Source: an uncultured Prochlorococcus sp. | Lineage (GTDB): Bacteria; Cyanobacteriota; Cyanobacteriia; PCC-6307; Cyanobiaceae | DNA: 42,105 bases | Assembly: GCA_902535185.1 (NCBI GenBank) | Contig: CACAST010000006.1 | Coordinates: 1-42,105 of the forward strand | Reading direction: 5' to 3' | Part shown: one piece after another, positions 1-9,524 of the stretch | Layout: each line of letters opens with the position of its first letter | Numbering within the stretch: position 1 is the stretch's first letter | Made by a program: the position numbers and the translations under genes | Notes under the pieces: generated by a model | Told to the model about the DNA's origin: nothing | Database searches by the model: none | Seen by the model: the letters and a program-made list of their open reading frames with translations, nothing else

Positions 1-1058
1 TTATATATCCATCCTGTATAAAGTTGAATTAATGATGCTCCAGAACAAATTCTTTCCCAAGCTGACTCTGGACTATCGATTCCTCCAACGCCAATTAAAA
101 TAATCTTTTTATCAATATTATGAATATGTTTTAATATTTTGTTTGCTTTTTTTTGTAGAGGCTTTCCACTTAATCCTCCATTTTCTTCAGAAAGTAATAA
201 TCCTGTTTGCCTGATCTTCCTATTTTCAAGACCTAATCTATCTATGCTGGTGTTAGTAGCAATTATCCCATCGATATTTTCCTCAATTATTAACTGGCAA
301 ATATCTTCAATATCTTTAAGGCTTAAATCTGGCGCAATTTTTACAAATAATGGTGGACAATTAGGTAAGTTTTTAATTTCTCTAAGAAGTTCTTTTAGAA
401 GAATCGGATCTTGCAACTTTCTTAGTCCTTCAGTATTTGGAGAACTTACGTTTATTGCTGCATAATCACAATATGGAATTAATAATTTTAGAGAAGTTAA
501 ATAATCATCTTTTGCTTGAGATAAATCTGTAATTTTAGACTTGCCAAAATTTATCCCTAAACAAATATTCTTTCTATTTTTTTTAAACTCAATTCCTTGT
601 TCTACAAAGTTTTTAACTAGATTTTCAGCACCATTGTTATTAAAACCCATTCTATTTAATGCTGCTTCTTCCTCCGCTAATCTAAACAACCTTGGTTTGG
701 GATTCCCATTCTGAGCAAATTTGGTTACTGTACCAAGTTCGGCAAATCCAAAACCAAAATCTTTCCAGACATTTGCAGCATCTCCATTTTTGTCAAAACC
801 CGCAGCTAAACCAATTGGATTACAAAAATTTATACCACATATGCTCTGAGTTAATCTTTTGTCAATTATAGAAAATTCTTCATTTAGATTTTTTAAGATA
901 GATGAAACTACAGGCCAATTATATTTTCTTGAACTGAATGATAAAAGGCTAAGAGATAAATTAGTTAAGTATTCTGCATCAATTCCAGAGTCTCTTTTTA
1001 ATACAGGGGTAATCAAGTTTTTATAAAGATTTTTAAATACCCCTTTCTGTTCATTCAT
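1..1058 (-). CDS. pyrD: Dihydroorotate dehydrogenase (quinone), 3' end cut by window edge
   Basis: Oxidises dihydroorotate to orotate in de novo pyrimidine synthesis, using FMN and passing electrons to quinone; class 2 enzymes are membrane-associated. About 352 codons are visible from the ATG at 1056-1058; the last residues and the stop lie outside the window. Seen: an N-terminal helical extension of about 50 residues typical of class 2; the substrate-side stretch INFCNPIGLAAGFDKNG; the NVSSPNTEGLR loop carrying the class 2 catalytic serine; ATNTSIDR; and the FMN-phosphate stretch IGVGGIDS. A second ATG lies at 1052-1054 in another frame and is not used. It follows rnhA on the same strand with a 5-base gap, so the two are probably co-transcribed. 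The identification is secure. Confidence 0.96.
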   Translation of the reverse strand, partial: MNEQKGVFKNLYKNLITPVLKRDSGIDAEYLTNLSLSLLSFSSRKYNWPVVSSILKNLNEEFSIIDKRLTQSICGINFCNPIGLAAGFDKNGDAANVWKDFGFGFAELGTVTKFAQNGNPKPRLFRLAEEEAALNRMGFNNNGAENLVKNFVEQGIEFKKNRKNICLGINFGKSKITDLSQAKDDYLTSLKLLIPYCDYAAINVSSPNTEGLRKLQDPILLKELLREIKNLPNCPPLFVKIAPDLSLKDIEDICQLIIEENIDGIIATNTSIDRLGLENRKIRQTGLLLSEENGGLSGKPLQKKANKILKHIHNIDKKIILIGVGGIDSPESAWERICSGASLIQLYTGWIY

Positions 1059-1063
1059 AAAAA

Positions 1064-1783
1064 TTAGGCTTCTTTTTTTTCTATTATCCAATATTTTTTA
1101 TCTTTAGGAATCAATCTCCAATTACGCCATTCAAAAAGTGAATATAGTTTGATCTTGAGGTGGTTTTCTTCACCTAATAAGGTGCTTAGTTCTGGTGAAC
1201 TTAACAAATACTTTTTATCGGCAAATTTTTGAATTAATTCATTCCTTGAAAATAATTCCTGAATTTCTGAAGGGGCATTTTTTTCAAAAAAATCAGCTGA
1301 AGATTCTGACTCCTTTAATTTACTTTTTAAAGATATACCTTTGCTATAGTTGGTTGCGATTTTATCAACTCTATCATTTTGTTTGTCACCACTATGACCC
1401 TTAACATATTCCATTACGAGGCCATTAATTCTTAATTGATCAATTTTTTGCCATAAATCAAGATTTTGAACTGATTTCCCTGAGCTTGTTTTCCATCCAT
1501 TTTTCTTCCAATTAGTAATCCATTTTGTATAGCCTTCTATGACATATTTACTATCAGTCCTTAATTTAAAGTTCTCCTTTAATTTATAGGTTTTTAATTT
1601 CTCAAGTGTTTTTATAGCCGCAGTGAGTTCCATTCTATTATTGGTAGTATCTTGCTCGGAACCACCTATTTCTAATTCACTTTTGTCGTCAAAAATTATT
1701 AGTCCACCCCAACCACCTGGACCTGGATTACCACTGCAGGCTCCATCTGTTGCAGCTTCAATTGCAATACTATCAATATTCAT
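1064..1783 (-). CDS. rnhA: Ribonuclease HI with C-terminal extension
   Basis: Cleaves the RNA strand of RNA-DNA hybrids, removing primers and R-loops. The RNase H fold fills roughly residues 5-150. The acidic catalytic set is visible: Asp13 in TDGACSGNPGPGGWGG, Glu52 in NNRMELTA, Asp77 in RTDSKYV, His130 in GHSGD and Asp140 in NDRVDK. The protein is 239 residues against about 155 for the E. coli enzyme; the last ~85 residues are an extra charged segment ending in a Trp- and Lys-rich tail (EWRNWRLIPKDKKYW). I infer this tail is lineage-specific; its role is unknown. It lies 47 bases after rplL, with a 9-bp hairpin in that gap, and directly before pyrD. No Shine-Dalgarno is visible before the ATG. 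Confidence 0.95.
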   Translation of the reverse strand: MNIDSIAIEAATDGACSGNPGPGGWGGLIIFDDKSELEIGGSEQDTTNNRMELTAAIKTLEKLKTYKLKENFKLRTDSKYVIEGYTKWITNWKKNGWKTSSGKSVQNLDLWQKIDQLRINGLVMEYVKGHSGDKQNDRVDKIATNYSKGISLKSKLKESESSADFFEKNAPSEIQELFSRNELIQKFADKKYLLSSPELSTLLGEENHLKIKLYSLFEWRNWRLIPKDKKYWIIEKKEA

Positions 1784-1791
1784 AATTTTTG

Positions 1792-1816
1792 AAGCCGATA
1801 TAAAGTCTATCGGCTT
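1792..1816 (-). other. Perfect 9-bp hairpin between rplL and rnhA
   Basis: AAGCCGATA at 1792-1800 is the exact reverse complement of TATCGGCTT at 1808-1816, with a 7-base loop. On the minus strand it follows the rplL stop and ends 8 bases before the rnhA ATG. It has no T-run in the direction of transcription, so it is a poor intrinsic terminator. It may instead stabilise the rplL 3' end, mark a processing site, or limit rnhA translation. The structure is directly visible; the role is inference. Confidence 0.6.
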
Positions 1817-1830
1817 GAAAAAATATTCTC

Positions 1831-2226
1831 TTACTTAAGTGTAACTTTACCGCCAGCTTCTTCAATCTCTTTCTTTAAAGATTCGGCATCTGCTTTAGCA
1901 ATTCCTTCTTTTACTGTTTTTGGTGCAGATTCAACAAGTGCTTTTGCATCGCCAAGACCTAGACCAGTTGCATTTCTTACAACCTTAAGTACTTTGATTT
2001 TTGCAGCTGCATCAAAGCTTTCGAGAACTACATCAAATTCAGTTTTTTCTTCAGCAGCGCCACCATCTGCGTCACCGCCAGCTGCTCCTGGAGCTGCCAT
2101 AACTACACCTGCAGAAGCTGCAGCAGATACACCAAAAGCCTCTTCAATTTGCTTTACAAGCTCAGATGCTTCTAAAAGTGATAGAGATTTTAATGATTCA
2201 AGAATTTCTTCAGTTTTTGCGGACAT
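1831..2226 (-). CDS. rplL: 50S ribosomal protein L7/L12
   Basis: Forms the mobile stalk of the large subunit that recruits translational GTPases. At 131 residues it is of ordinary length. The order is canonical: an N-terminal dimerisation helix (about residues 1-35), an Ala/Gly-rich hinge (about 36-60, containing MAAPGAAGG), and the C-terminal factor-binding domain with [20 protein letters not shown] and AGGKVTLK at the end. It follows rplJ by 28 bases, the usual rplJL pair, and should share control by the leader upstream of rplJ. Secure. Confidence 0.98.
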
Positions 2227-2254
2227 TTTCTTAAAAGTTAATTAGGTTTTGAAT

Positions 2255-2782
2255 TTAGGATTCTGATTTTTCAGAATATTGTTTAAGTGATCTAGCAAGT
2301 CCAGAAGGTACTTCATTAATAGAGATCGCAATTTTTGTTGCAACGCCATTAAGAGCGCCAGCAATTTTTGCCATCAATACTTCTTTAGATGGAAGACTTG
2401 CAATTTCTTTTATTTCAGAATCGCTAAGAAGTCTGCCTTCAAATAAAGCTCCTTTGGTCTCGGATTTTTTGGTGTCTTTTTGAAAAGATTGGATTGCTTT
2501 TACAGCACCACCAACATCTTCTTTAATTAAGACAAAAGCATTTGTTCCGGTCAGTAAAGATTCAAGATCGTTCCAATTACTATCTCCATCAATAGCTTTG
2601 CGCATTAATGAATTTTTAGTAACTTTGCAGATGCCGTTAGTTGTTTGCAATCTAGATCGCAAATCTGACATCTCTTTGATAGTTAAACCTTTATAGTCAA
2701 GAACTACAGCCATTTCCGAGTCGTCTAAAAGAGATTTAATCTCAGTAACGATTTTTTGCTTATTCTCTAGTGTTCGGCCCAT
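2255..2782 (-). CDS. rplJ: 50S ribosomal protein L10
   Basis: Anchors L7/L12 dimers to 23S rRNA to build the stalk. The 175 residues show the family N-terminus (MGRTLENKQ, then [14 protein letters not shown]) and the C-terminal helix that binds L7/L12. The start ATG at 2780-2782 fits the family length. A 190-base gap separates it from rplA and holds an L10-type leader RNA, which implies feedback control of rplJL by L10 or the L10-L12 complex. Secure. Confidence 0.98.
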   Translation of the reverse strand: MGRTLENKQKIVTEIKSLLDDSEMAVVLDYKGLTIKEMSDLRSRLQTTNGICKVTKNSLMRKAIDGDSNWNDLESLLTGTNAFVLIKEDVGGAVKAIQSFQKDTKKSETKGALFEGRLLSDSEIKEIASLPSKEVLMAKIAGALNGVATKIAISINEVPSGLARSLKQYSEKSES

Positions 2783-2805
2783 TGATGTTTTTTGGATCGT
2801 AATTT

Positions 2806-2940
2806 AGGGAGAGCAGGAAATGCGGCAAAGTTCTTTTAAAGAGGCCGCTTTTATTAGATCCAAAAAGAAATAATTTAAGACGAATCCTCGGTAGGAATTA
2901 AGAATTTAGAGTAACTAAATCAACCTACTTTCTTTGGCCG
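2806..2940 (-). ncRNA. Ribosomal protein L10 leader (cis-regulatory RNA)
   Basis: The 190-base gap upstream of rplJ contains, on the minus strand, GGCCAAAGAAAGTAGG, a matching CCTACCGAGG arm (pairing of 2924-2928 with 2891-2895), a GCGGC...GCCGC hairpin (2844-2848 with 2822-2826) and then ATTTCCTGCTCTCCC. These blocks and their order match my memory of the bacterial L10 leader family (the Rfam type), which binds L10(L12)4 and lowers rplJL expression. Limits are approximate. A covariance-model search was not possible here. Confidence 0.8.
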
Positions 2941-2972
2941 TATTATTGCAATTAAAATTATACTACAAAGCG

Positions 2973-3680
2973 TTAACCTTCAGGTTGGTAATCTTGTACA
3001 GCATTTATGTCAACTTGAACTGAAGGCCCCATTGTTGAGGTTAAATAAAAAGTTTTCCAATACTTTCCTTTAGCTCCACTTGGTTTATTTTTATCAATTG
3101 ATTCTTGTAAAGTTTTTAAGTTATCAAATAGAGCCTCTTTAGTGAAACTTGCTTTTCCAAAGCGGACATGAACGATTCCGGCCTTATCTGCTCTAAATTC
3201 GAGCTTACCAGCTTTAAATTCTTTTATTGCATTAGCAATGTCATTAGTTACTGTCCCTGCTTTAGGATTAGGCATTAAACCTCTAGGTCCTAAAACTCTT
3301 CCTAATTTTGCAACCTTTGGCATCATATCTGGAGTTGCAATAAGTAGATCAAACTCCATATTTCCTTTGTTGATGCTTTCTACAAGATCTTCTTCGCCAA
3401 ATAAATCTGCACCAGCAGTTTTAGCTTTCGATACATTCTCACCGCTTGTAATTACTGCAATTTTGATGCTTTGGCCAGTACCATGTGGTAATGCAACAGT
3501 GGTCCTTAATTGTTGATCAGTATATTTTGGATCAATACCTAGACGTATATGTGCTTCAATAGTTTCATCAAATTTTGCATTAGCATTTTCCTTAATAATA
3601 CTAAGAGCTTCAAGTGGTGAGTAAATACGATCTTCTATCTTTGTTGATAGAGCCGCCATTCTTTTAGATAGTTTTTTCAT
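2973..3680 (-). CDS. rplA: 50S ribosomal protein L1
   Basis: Builds the L1 stalk that guides deacylated tRNA out of the E site. It is 235 residues, normal length. The family signature [20 protein letters not shown] is complete, as are the N-terminal MKKLSKRM and the C-terminal [10 protein letters not shown]. In many bacteria L1 also represses its own operon; a short GGTTA/TAACC hairpin lies 20-34 bases upstream of the start (3700-3714), but I cannot say it is an L1 site. It follows rplK by 66 bases on the same strand. Confidence 0.98.
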   Translation of the reverse strand: MKKLSKRMAALSTKIEDRIYSPLEALSIIKENANAKFDETIEAHIRLGIDPKYTDQQLRTTVALPHGTGQSIKIAVITSGENVSKAKTAGADLFGEEDLVESINKGNMEFDLLIATPDMMPKVAKLGRVLGPRGLMPNPKAGTVTNDIANAIKEFKAGKLEFRADKAGIVHVRFGKASFTKEALFDNLKTLQESIDKNKPSGAKGKYWKTFYLTSTMGPSVQVDINAVQDYQPEG

Positions 3681-3746
3681 AATAATATTGGGTTCAAACG
3701 GTTATTAACTAACCTCCCCTAAATAGTGAGAAATTGTTTATTGAAC

Positions 3747-4172
3747 TCAATCAGTGATAGAGACGCCCATATTACGAGCAGTACCCTCAATTACTTTCAT
3801 TGCTGATTCAACACTAGAACAGTTTAGATCAGGAAGCTTAGTTTTGGCTATTTCTTCTAATTGAGCTTTACTTATATTCCCCACAGAGCCTTTTGCGGAT
3901 TCACCTGAACCTTTCTCTATACCAGCTGCTTTTGTTATTAAGACGGAAGCAGGAGGTGTTTTTGTGATAAAAGTAAAGCTTCTATCTTCAAAAACAGAAA
4001 TCTCGACTGGAATTACAAAACCTGCTTTATCTTGTGTCCTTGCGTTGTATTCTTTGCAAAATGCCATGATATTGACACCATGTTGTCCTAAAGCTGGCCC
4101 TACAGGAGGAGCAGGATTTGCTTTGCCTGCTTGAAGAGCAAGCTTGATAACTGCAACAATTTTTTTTGCCAT
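3747..4172 (-). CDS. rplK: 50S ribosomal protein L11
   Basis: Binds the GTPase-associated region of 23S rRNA with the L7/L12 stalk. The 141 residues are full length, with the N-terminal [20 protein letters not shown] and the C-terminal RNA-binding domain ending in [12 protein letters not shown]. It lies between nusG (67-base gap) and rplA in the conserved secE-nusG-rplK-rplA-rplJ-rplL order. Secure. Confidence 0.98.
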   Translation of the reverse strand: MAKKIVAVIKLALQAGKANPAPPVGPALGQHGVNIMAFCKEYNARTQDKAGFVIPVEISVFEDRSFTFITKTPPASVLITKAAGIEKGSGESAKGSVGNISKAQLEEIAKTKLPDLNCSSVESAMKVIEGTARNMGVSITD

Positions 4173-4239
4173 TAGATTAGATAATTTAAGCTGGAGTAGA
4201 AAATCATAATTTTACTCGATAAACAAGAACAATTAGAAA

Positions 4240-4851
4240 TTAATTTTGTTTATTGATTTGGGAGAATTCTAATTCTACAGGAGTCTCGCGCCCAAATATT
4301 GAAAGTAATGCTTTTAATTTATTTCTTTCTCCGGAAACTTCTATAACTTCTCCCTGGAAATCCTTGAATGGACCGCTAGTTACAATGATTCTATCTTTTT
4401 CTTCAATATCTAACTTGATTACAGCTTTTTTCTCTGATGTGCGCTTAAAGATTCTATTAACTTCTTGTCTTGATAATGGTCGAGGTTTGATATGACCTCG
4501 TGATCTTCCGCTGCCTCTACCGTCTTCAGCACCTACAAAGTTAATTACATTTGGAGTACTTTTAACAGCCATCATTGTATCTTCATCCAAAATCATTCTT
4601 ACGAGGACATAACCTGGGAAAACTTTTTCTTCAGTAGTTTGTCTGCTTCCATCTTTTTTTAATTTAATTCCTGGAGTTTGGGGAATTTCAATTTCAATGA
4701 TTCTATTATTAACACCTAAAGTTACTGATCTCTGCTCAAGAGTAGCTTTTACTTTTTTTTCACAGCTTGATGCTACTTGAACTGCATACCATCTTGCGAT
4801 GCTTGTATTTGCTTTTGAAGAAGCAAGGTTTGTAGTTAATTCATTACTCAT
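4240..4851 (-). CDS. nusG: Transcription antitermination/elongation factor NusG
   Basis: Binds the RNA polymerase clamp and modulates elongation, pausing and coupling to ribosomes. The 203 residues contain the NGN domain (ARWYAVQVASSCEKKV from about residue 20, then VFPGYVLVRM) and the C-terminal KOW domain (VTSGPFKDFQGEVIEV, about residues 150-165). A short disordered N-terminal extension precedes the NGN domain. It follows secE by 51 bases, the standard arrangement. Secure. Confidence 0.97.
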   Translation of the reverse strand: MSNELTTNLASSKANTSIARWYAVQVASSCEKKVKATLEQRSVTLGVNNRIIEIEIPQTPGIKLKKDGSRQTTEEKVFPGYVLVRMILDEDTMMAVKSTPNVINFVGAEDGRGSGRSRGHIKPRPLSRQEVNRIFKRTSEKKAVIKLDIEEKDRIIVTSGPFKDFQGEVIEVSGERNKLKALLSIFGRETPVELEFSQINKQN

Positions 4852-4902
4852 TTTTCTGGAAGCTTAATTAAGATCTTTATTAATGGATATTAGGGAGATA
4901 AT

Positions 4903-5145
4903 TCAACCAAAAATTTGCGAGGCTGCCCATCCATAGAATCTGCTAACAGAAGCAATGGCTGCAGCAGAAAAAGATACCATAATTATAACTGCTACTGATT
5001 CGCTAAAAAGTTGTTGTTTGTTAGGCCACACGACAAGTTTAAGCTCATCGTAGGTAGATCTAAAAAAATTATTCTTTTTTTTAGGCTCTTCAATTTCAGG
5101 AGAATCCTTTTTAAGAGGTTCTTTATTAGTAGTAGGACTTGTCAC
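4903..5145 (-). CDS. secE: Preprotein translocase subunit SecE
   Basis: Small essential part of the SecYEG channel. The 80-residue protein has a charged N-terminus (Lys/Glu/Pro-rich, residues 1-25), the amphipathic stretch STYDELKLVVWPNKQQL and one membrane segment (about residues 50-70, AVIIMVSFSAAAIA). The single-membrane-span form is usual in cyanobacteria. It comes directly before nusG, which supports the call despite its short length. Confidence 0.95.
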   Translation of the reverse strand: MTSPTTNKEPLKKDSPEIEEPKKKNNFFRSTYDELKLVVWPNKQQLFSESVAVIIMVSFSAAAIASVSRFYGWAASQIFG

Positions 5146-5206
5146 AAAATTTTTTTTTAATTAAGCTTTATGCTTTAGTTTTTATTTTAGCTTATTGATT
5201 TACTTC

Positions 5207-7963
5207 TCAGCTAGGTTTGAAAACGATCTCATCTTTTTTAGCAGGGTTAAGTTTAATTGTTATATTTTTTTTATTTTTGAAGTTATCCTCTAAAAGTTTT
5301 GCAGCCAAGGGATTTTCTATTTGTCTTCTAAGTTCCCTGCTAAGTGGCCTAGCACCATATTGAGGTTCGTAAGAATCGTTTGCAATTTTGTGGATAACTT
5401 TTTTGTCTATAGCGATATTTATTTTCTGCTCTAGTAGCAGGTTCTTTAAATCTTCTGTTTGTAGAATGATTATTTTTTGAAGTTCATCAATAGATAGTGG
5501 ATTAAACTTTACCACTTCGTCAATTCTATTTAAAAATTCAGGTCTAAAAATTGAAGACAATGCATTGCTTATTGAATCATCTAGAGTTTGTTGATCTTTT
5601 TCTAACTTTCCTTCACTTTTAGAAATCTTTTGTGAATACTCCAATATAGATTTACCAGCTAGGTTACTTGTCATAATGATTACCGTATTTTTGAAATCTA
5701 CGGTCCTTCCTTGAGAGTCCGTTAATCTTCCTTCATCTAAGACTTGCAAAAGGATATTAAATACTTCTGCATGTGCTTTTTCTATCTCATCAAGAAGTAT
5801 TACTGAATAGGGTTTACGTCTTACAGCTTCAGTTAATTGACCTCCCTCTTCATAACCAACATAACCTGGGGGAGCTCCTACAAGTCTTGCTACAGCATTT
5901 TTCTCCATATATTCACTCATGTCTAATCTTAAAAGTGCGTCTTCTTCATCAAATAAAGCTGTTGCAAGAGATTTTGCTAATTCTGTTTTACCAACACCAG
6001 TAGGACCCATAAATAAAAAAGATCCAATAGGTCTTTTAGGACTTTTCATACCAACTCGAGCTCTTCTAATTGCAGCAGAAACAGCTTCTATGGCTTTTTC
6101 TTGTCCAATAACTTTTTCACTTAGTTCTGTTTCTAGATTTACTAATTTCTTACGTTCATTTGAAACTACTTTAGAAATTGGAATACCTGTGATTTTTGAT
6201 ATAACATCTGCAATATCATCAGGTTCAACTTGAGATTTAAAAGGGAAATTTCTATTTTTCTTTATTTTATTAAAGTTTTCTTCAATTTTTTTTATGTCAT
6301 TCTTTATTTCACTTAACTCTTCTTCAAGCTTTTCTATATAGTCTAGATCATTTTCAATTTCGAGATTTGATTTATCTTTAATTTGTTTGGTGAGCTTATC
6401 TTCTTCTTTCATTAAAATAGATAATTCCTCCATTTCTTCACGTAAATTGTTCCAATTTTCCAAAAGAACATTCAATTTTGCCTCTGATTGTTGTCTATTA
6501 TTCAATAGTTTTTCTTGAGCTTCGATATTTTCTCCTTGCAAATTATTCAACTTTTCATCAATAGTATTAAGTTTGTTTTCTTGTTGGAGAATGATTTGAG
6601 GCATATTATTAGACTCGATTTTCAACTGTGCAGCTGCTTCATCAATTAAATCTATTGCACTATCAGGGAGACATTTATCGCTGATGTATCTATCGGCCAA
6701 TTTTGCAGAATAGTTTACAGCCTCTTCAGAAATTTTTATGCCATGATGTAATTCATATTTCTTTTTGATCCCTTGTAATATTTTTGCGCTTAATTCTACT
6801 GAAGGTTCATTAACAGCTATCTTTTGAAAGCAATTATTTAATGCCTGATCTTTTTCAATAGTTTCACGAAATTTCTCAGGGGTTGTTGTACCGATACATC
6901 TAAGTTCTCCTTCTGCTAGTAAAGGTTTTAAGATATTACTGATGTCGGTAGAAGATCTGTCAGAACTTAATATTGAGTGAATTTCATCAATAAATAGAAT
7001 CATTCCTTGGTTTGGATTATTTAGTTCCTGCATTATTAAGCTTAGTCTTTCCTCTAGTTGACCTCTAAATTTGGTCCCAGAAACTAATGCACCTAAGTCA
7101 AGTGAAATAATTTTAAGGTCCTTTAAAGTATCAGGAACTTTTTTGTCTACAATTAATTGAGCAAGTAATTTTGCAATTGAGGTTTTACCAACTCCAGGAT
7201 TGCCAATAAGTATAGGGTTATTTTTGTTTCTTCTGCAGAGTACCCTCATTAAGTTATTGATCTCATTTTCTCTTCCTAAAACCGGATCCAGTAAGCCTTT
7301 TTTAGCTGATTCTGTTAAATCTTTTCCATAAATTGAAAGAGCATTTTCATTTTTTCCAACTTGTTTTTTGGTTTCAATTTGAAGTTCACTTTTCGGTAAT
7401 GGAACAATAGCTTTTTTCAATTTTTCTTCTTTAACTAAAGTTTCTTTGTCTGATTCAAAATTAGATTGATTATTTATTTCAATTACATTCCCATAATTAA
7501 AATAATCTTTTGATTGATTAATATTTGGGTAAAACTTTAATTCTTCCTCTAATTTTTCCATTGAAAGGTTTCCTTCTTCAAAAACATAATTTCCAATTCT
7601 TAAATCTCTCCCAAGAGCAATTAGTAAATGAGGGATTTCTATTAATCTCGATCCCCATTGAGTTTTAATCTGATTCGCGTTATCTAATAAAATTTCTAAA
7701 TCTTCTCCGATAGTAAAAATATCTGACTCATTTGTTGGTGTCTCTTCTAAAAAATCTTCTGTTATGTCTAGAACTGTATCTTGGTCAATTGATAATTTTT
7801 CAATGAAGGAAAAGAATTCACTTGATGAGAACAATGTATGAATTATGTGTTCAATATTAAATTCGCTATGATCCCATTTTTTTGCGGTTTCTTCCCCTAA
7901 TAAAAGAAGATTCCAACTAATATCGCTAAATAGTTCAGGACTGGATGTAAGTGTTTCTCTCAT
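5207..7963 (-). CDS. clpB2: ClpB-type Hsp100 ATPase (ClpB2-like)
   Basis: AAA+ unfoldase with two ATPase rings. In 918 residues: an N-terminal Clp-N-like domain; linker; first ATPase module with GNPGVGKTS (~254), pore loop GTKFRGQLEERL and ILFIDEIH; a coiled-coil middle region rich in Lys/Glu (~455-600); second module with GPTGVGKTE (~651), pore loop GYVGYEEGGQL and VILLDEIEKAH (~719); and a C-terminal D2-small domain. I see no ClpP-binding loop of the ClpA/ClpC type, so it is probably a disaggregase-like protein rather than a protease partner. It differs from classical ClpB in its divergent N-domain and middle domain, as expected for the cyanobacterial ClpB2 branch. It lies upstream of secE on the same strand with a 61-base gap. 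The ClpB2 name is inference from architecture and context. Confidence 0.88.
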   Translation of the reverse strand: MRETLTSSPELFSDISWNLLLLGEETAKKWDHSEFNIEHIIHTLFSSSEFFSFIEKLSIDQDTVLDITEDFLEETPTNESDIFTIGEDLEILLDNANQIKTQWGSRLIEIPHLLIALGRDLRIGNYVFEEGNLSMEKLEEELKFYPNINQSKDYFNYGNVIEINNQSNFESDKETLVKEEKLKKAIVPLPKSELQIETKKQVGKNENALSIYGKDLTESAKKGLLDPVLGRENEINNLMRVLCRRNKNNPILIGNPGVGKTSIAKLLAQLIVDKKVPDTLKDLKIISLDLGALVSGTKFRGQLEERLSLIMQELNNPNQGMILFIDEIHSILSSDRSSTDISNILKPLLAEGELRCIGTTTPEKFRETIEKDQALNNCFQKIAVNEPSVELSAKILQGIKKKYELHHGIKISEEAVNYSAKLADRYISDKCLPDSAIDLIDEAAAQLKIESNNMPQIILQQENKLNTIDEKLNNLQGENIEAQEKLLNNRQQSEAKLNVLLENWNNLREEMEELSILMKEEDKLTKQIKDKSNLEIENDLDYIEKLEEELSEIKNDIKKIEENFNKIKKNRNFPFKSQVEPDDIADVISKITGIPISKVVSNERKKLVNLETELSEKVIGQEKAIEAVSAAIRRARVGMKSPKRPIGSFLFMGPTGVGKTELAKSLATALFDEEDALLRLDMSEYMEKNAVARLVGAPPGYVGYEEGGQLTEAVRRKPYSVILLDEIEKAHAEVFNILLQVLDEGRLTDSQGRTVDFKNTVIIMTSNLAGKSILEYSQKISKSEGKLEKDQQTLDDSISNALSSIFRPEFLNRIDEVVKFNPLSIDELQKIIILQTEDLKNLLLEQKINIAIDKKVIHKIANDSYEPQYGARPLSRELRRQIENPLAAKLLEDNFKNKKNITIKLNPAKKDEIVFKPS

Positions 7964-8029
7964 AAACTATAAAAACTATAGTTGATTATTAATTAATATT
8001 CTAAATAGGATCTGCATTAATAATCATCC

Positions 8030-8067
8030 AATAATTTTCAAATTGTAAGATGAATTTGAAAATTATT
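8030..8067. repeat. Perfect 15-bp inverted repeat between clpB2 and eno
   Basis: AATAATTTTCAAATT at 8030-8044 is exactly repeated in reverse complement at 8053-8067, with an 8-base spacer. It sits in the 262-base region between the divergent clpB2 and eno starts, 66 bases from clpB2 and 158 bases from eno. It has no T-run on either side. It could be an operator, an RNA hairpin in the clpB2 leader, or chance in AT-rich DNA. A separate 10-bp palindrome (AACTATAGTT, 7974-7983) lies just upstream of the clpB2 start. Nothing else is recognisable in this gap. Confidence 0.6.
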
Positions 8068-8201
8068 TAGATAAGAGGATTTGCGAGGACTTTAGAATGA
8101 AAAAAAACCTTAAATAATATCTAAGCTCTTATAAAATTAAAAATTATAGTTGGTTAACAAATATATTTCAGATATTAGCCAAATAGTTCAGCTATTAATA
8201 G

Positions 8202-9518
<1,317 letters not shown>

Positions 9519-9524
9519 TTTTTC

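Noticed and set aside
139-465. Plus-strand 108-codon frame opposite pyrD
   Set aside because: It is a shadow of pyrD on the other strand; the minus-strand frame has clear dihydroorotate dehydrogenase motifs.
5773-6233. Two plus-strand frames opposite the second ATPase module of clpB2
   Set aside because: Both are opposite well-conserved AAA+ coding sequence and have no family features.
7974-7983. 10-bp palindrome AACTATAGTT upstream of clpB2 as a regulator site
   Set aside because: Short AT-rich palindromes are common in this DNA, and it does not match a known operator such as CIRCE.
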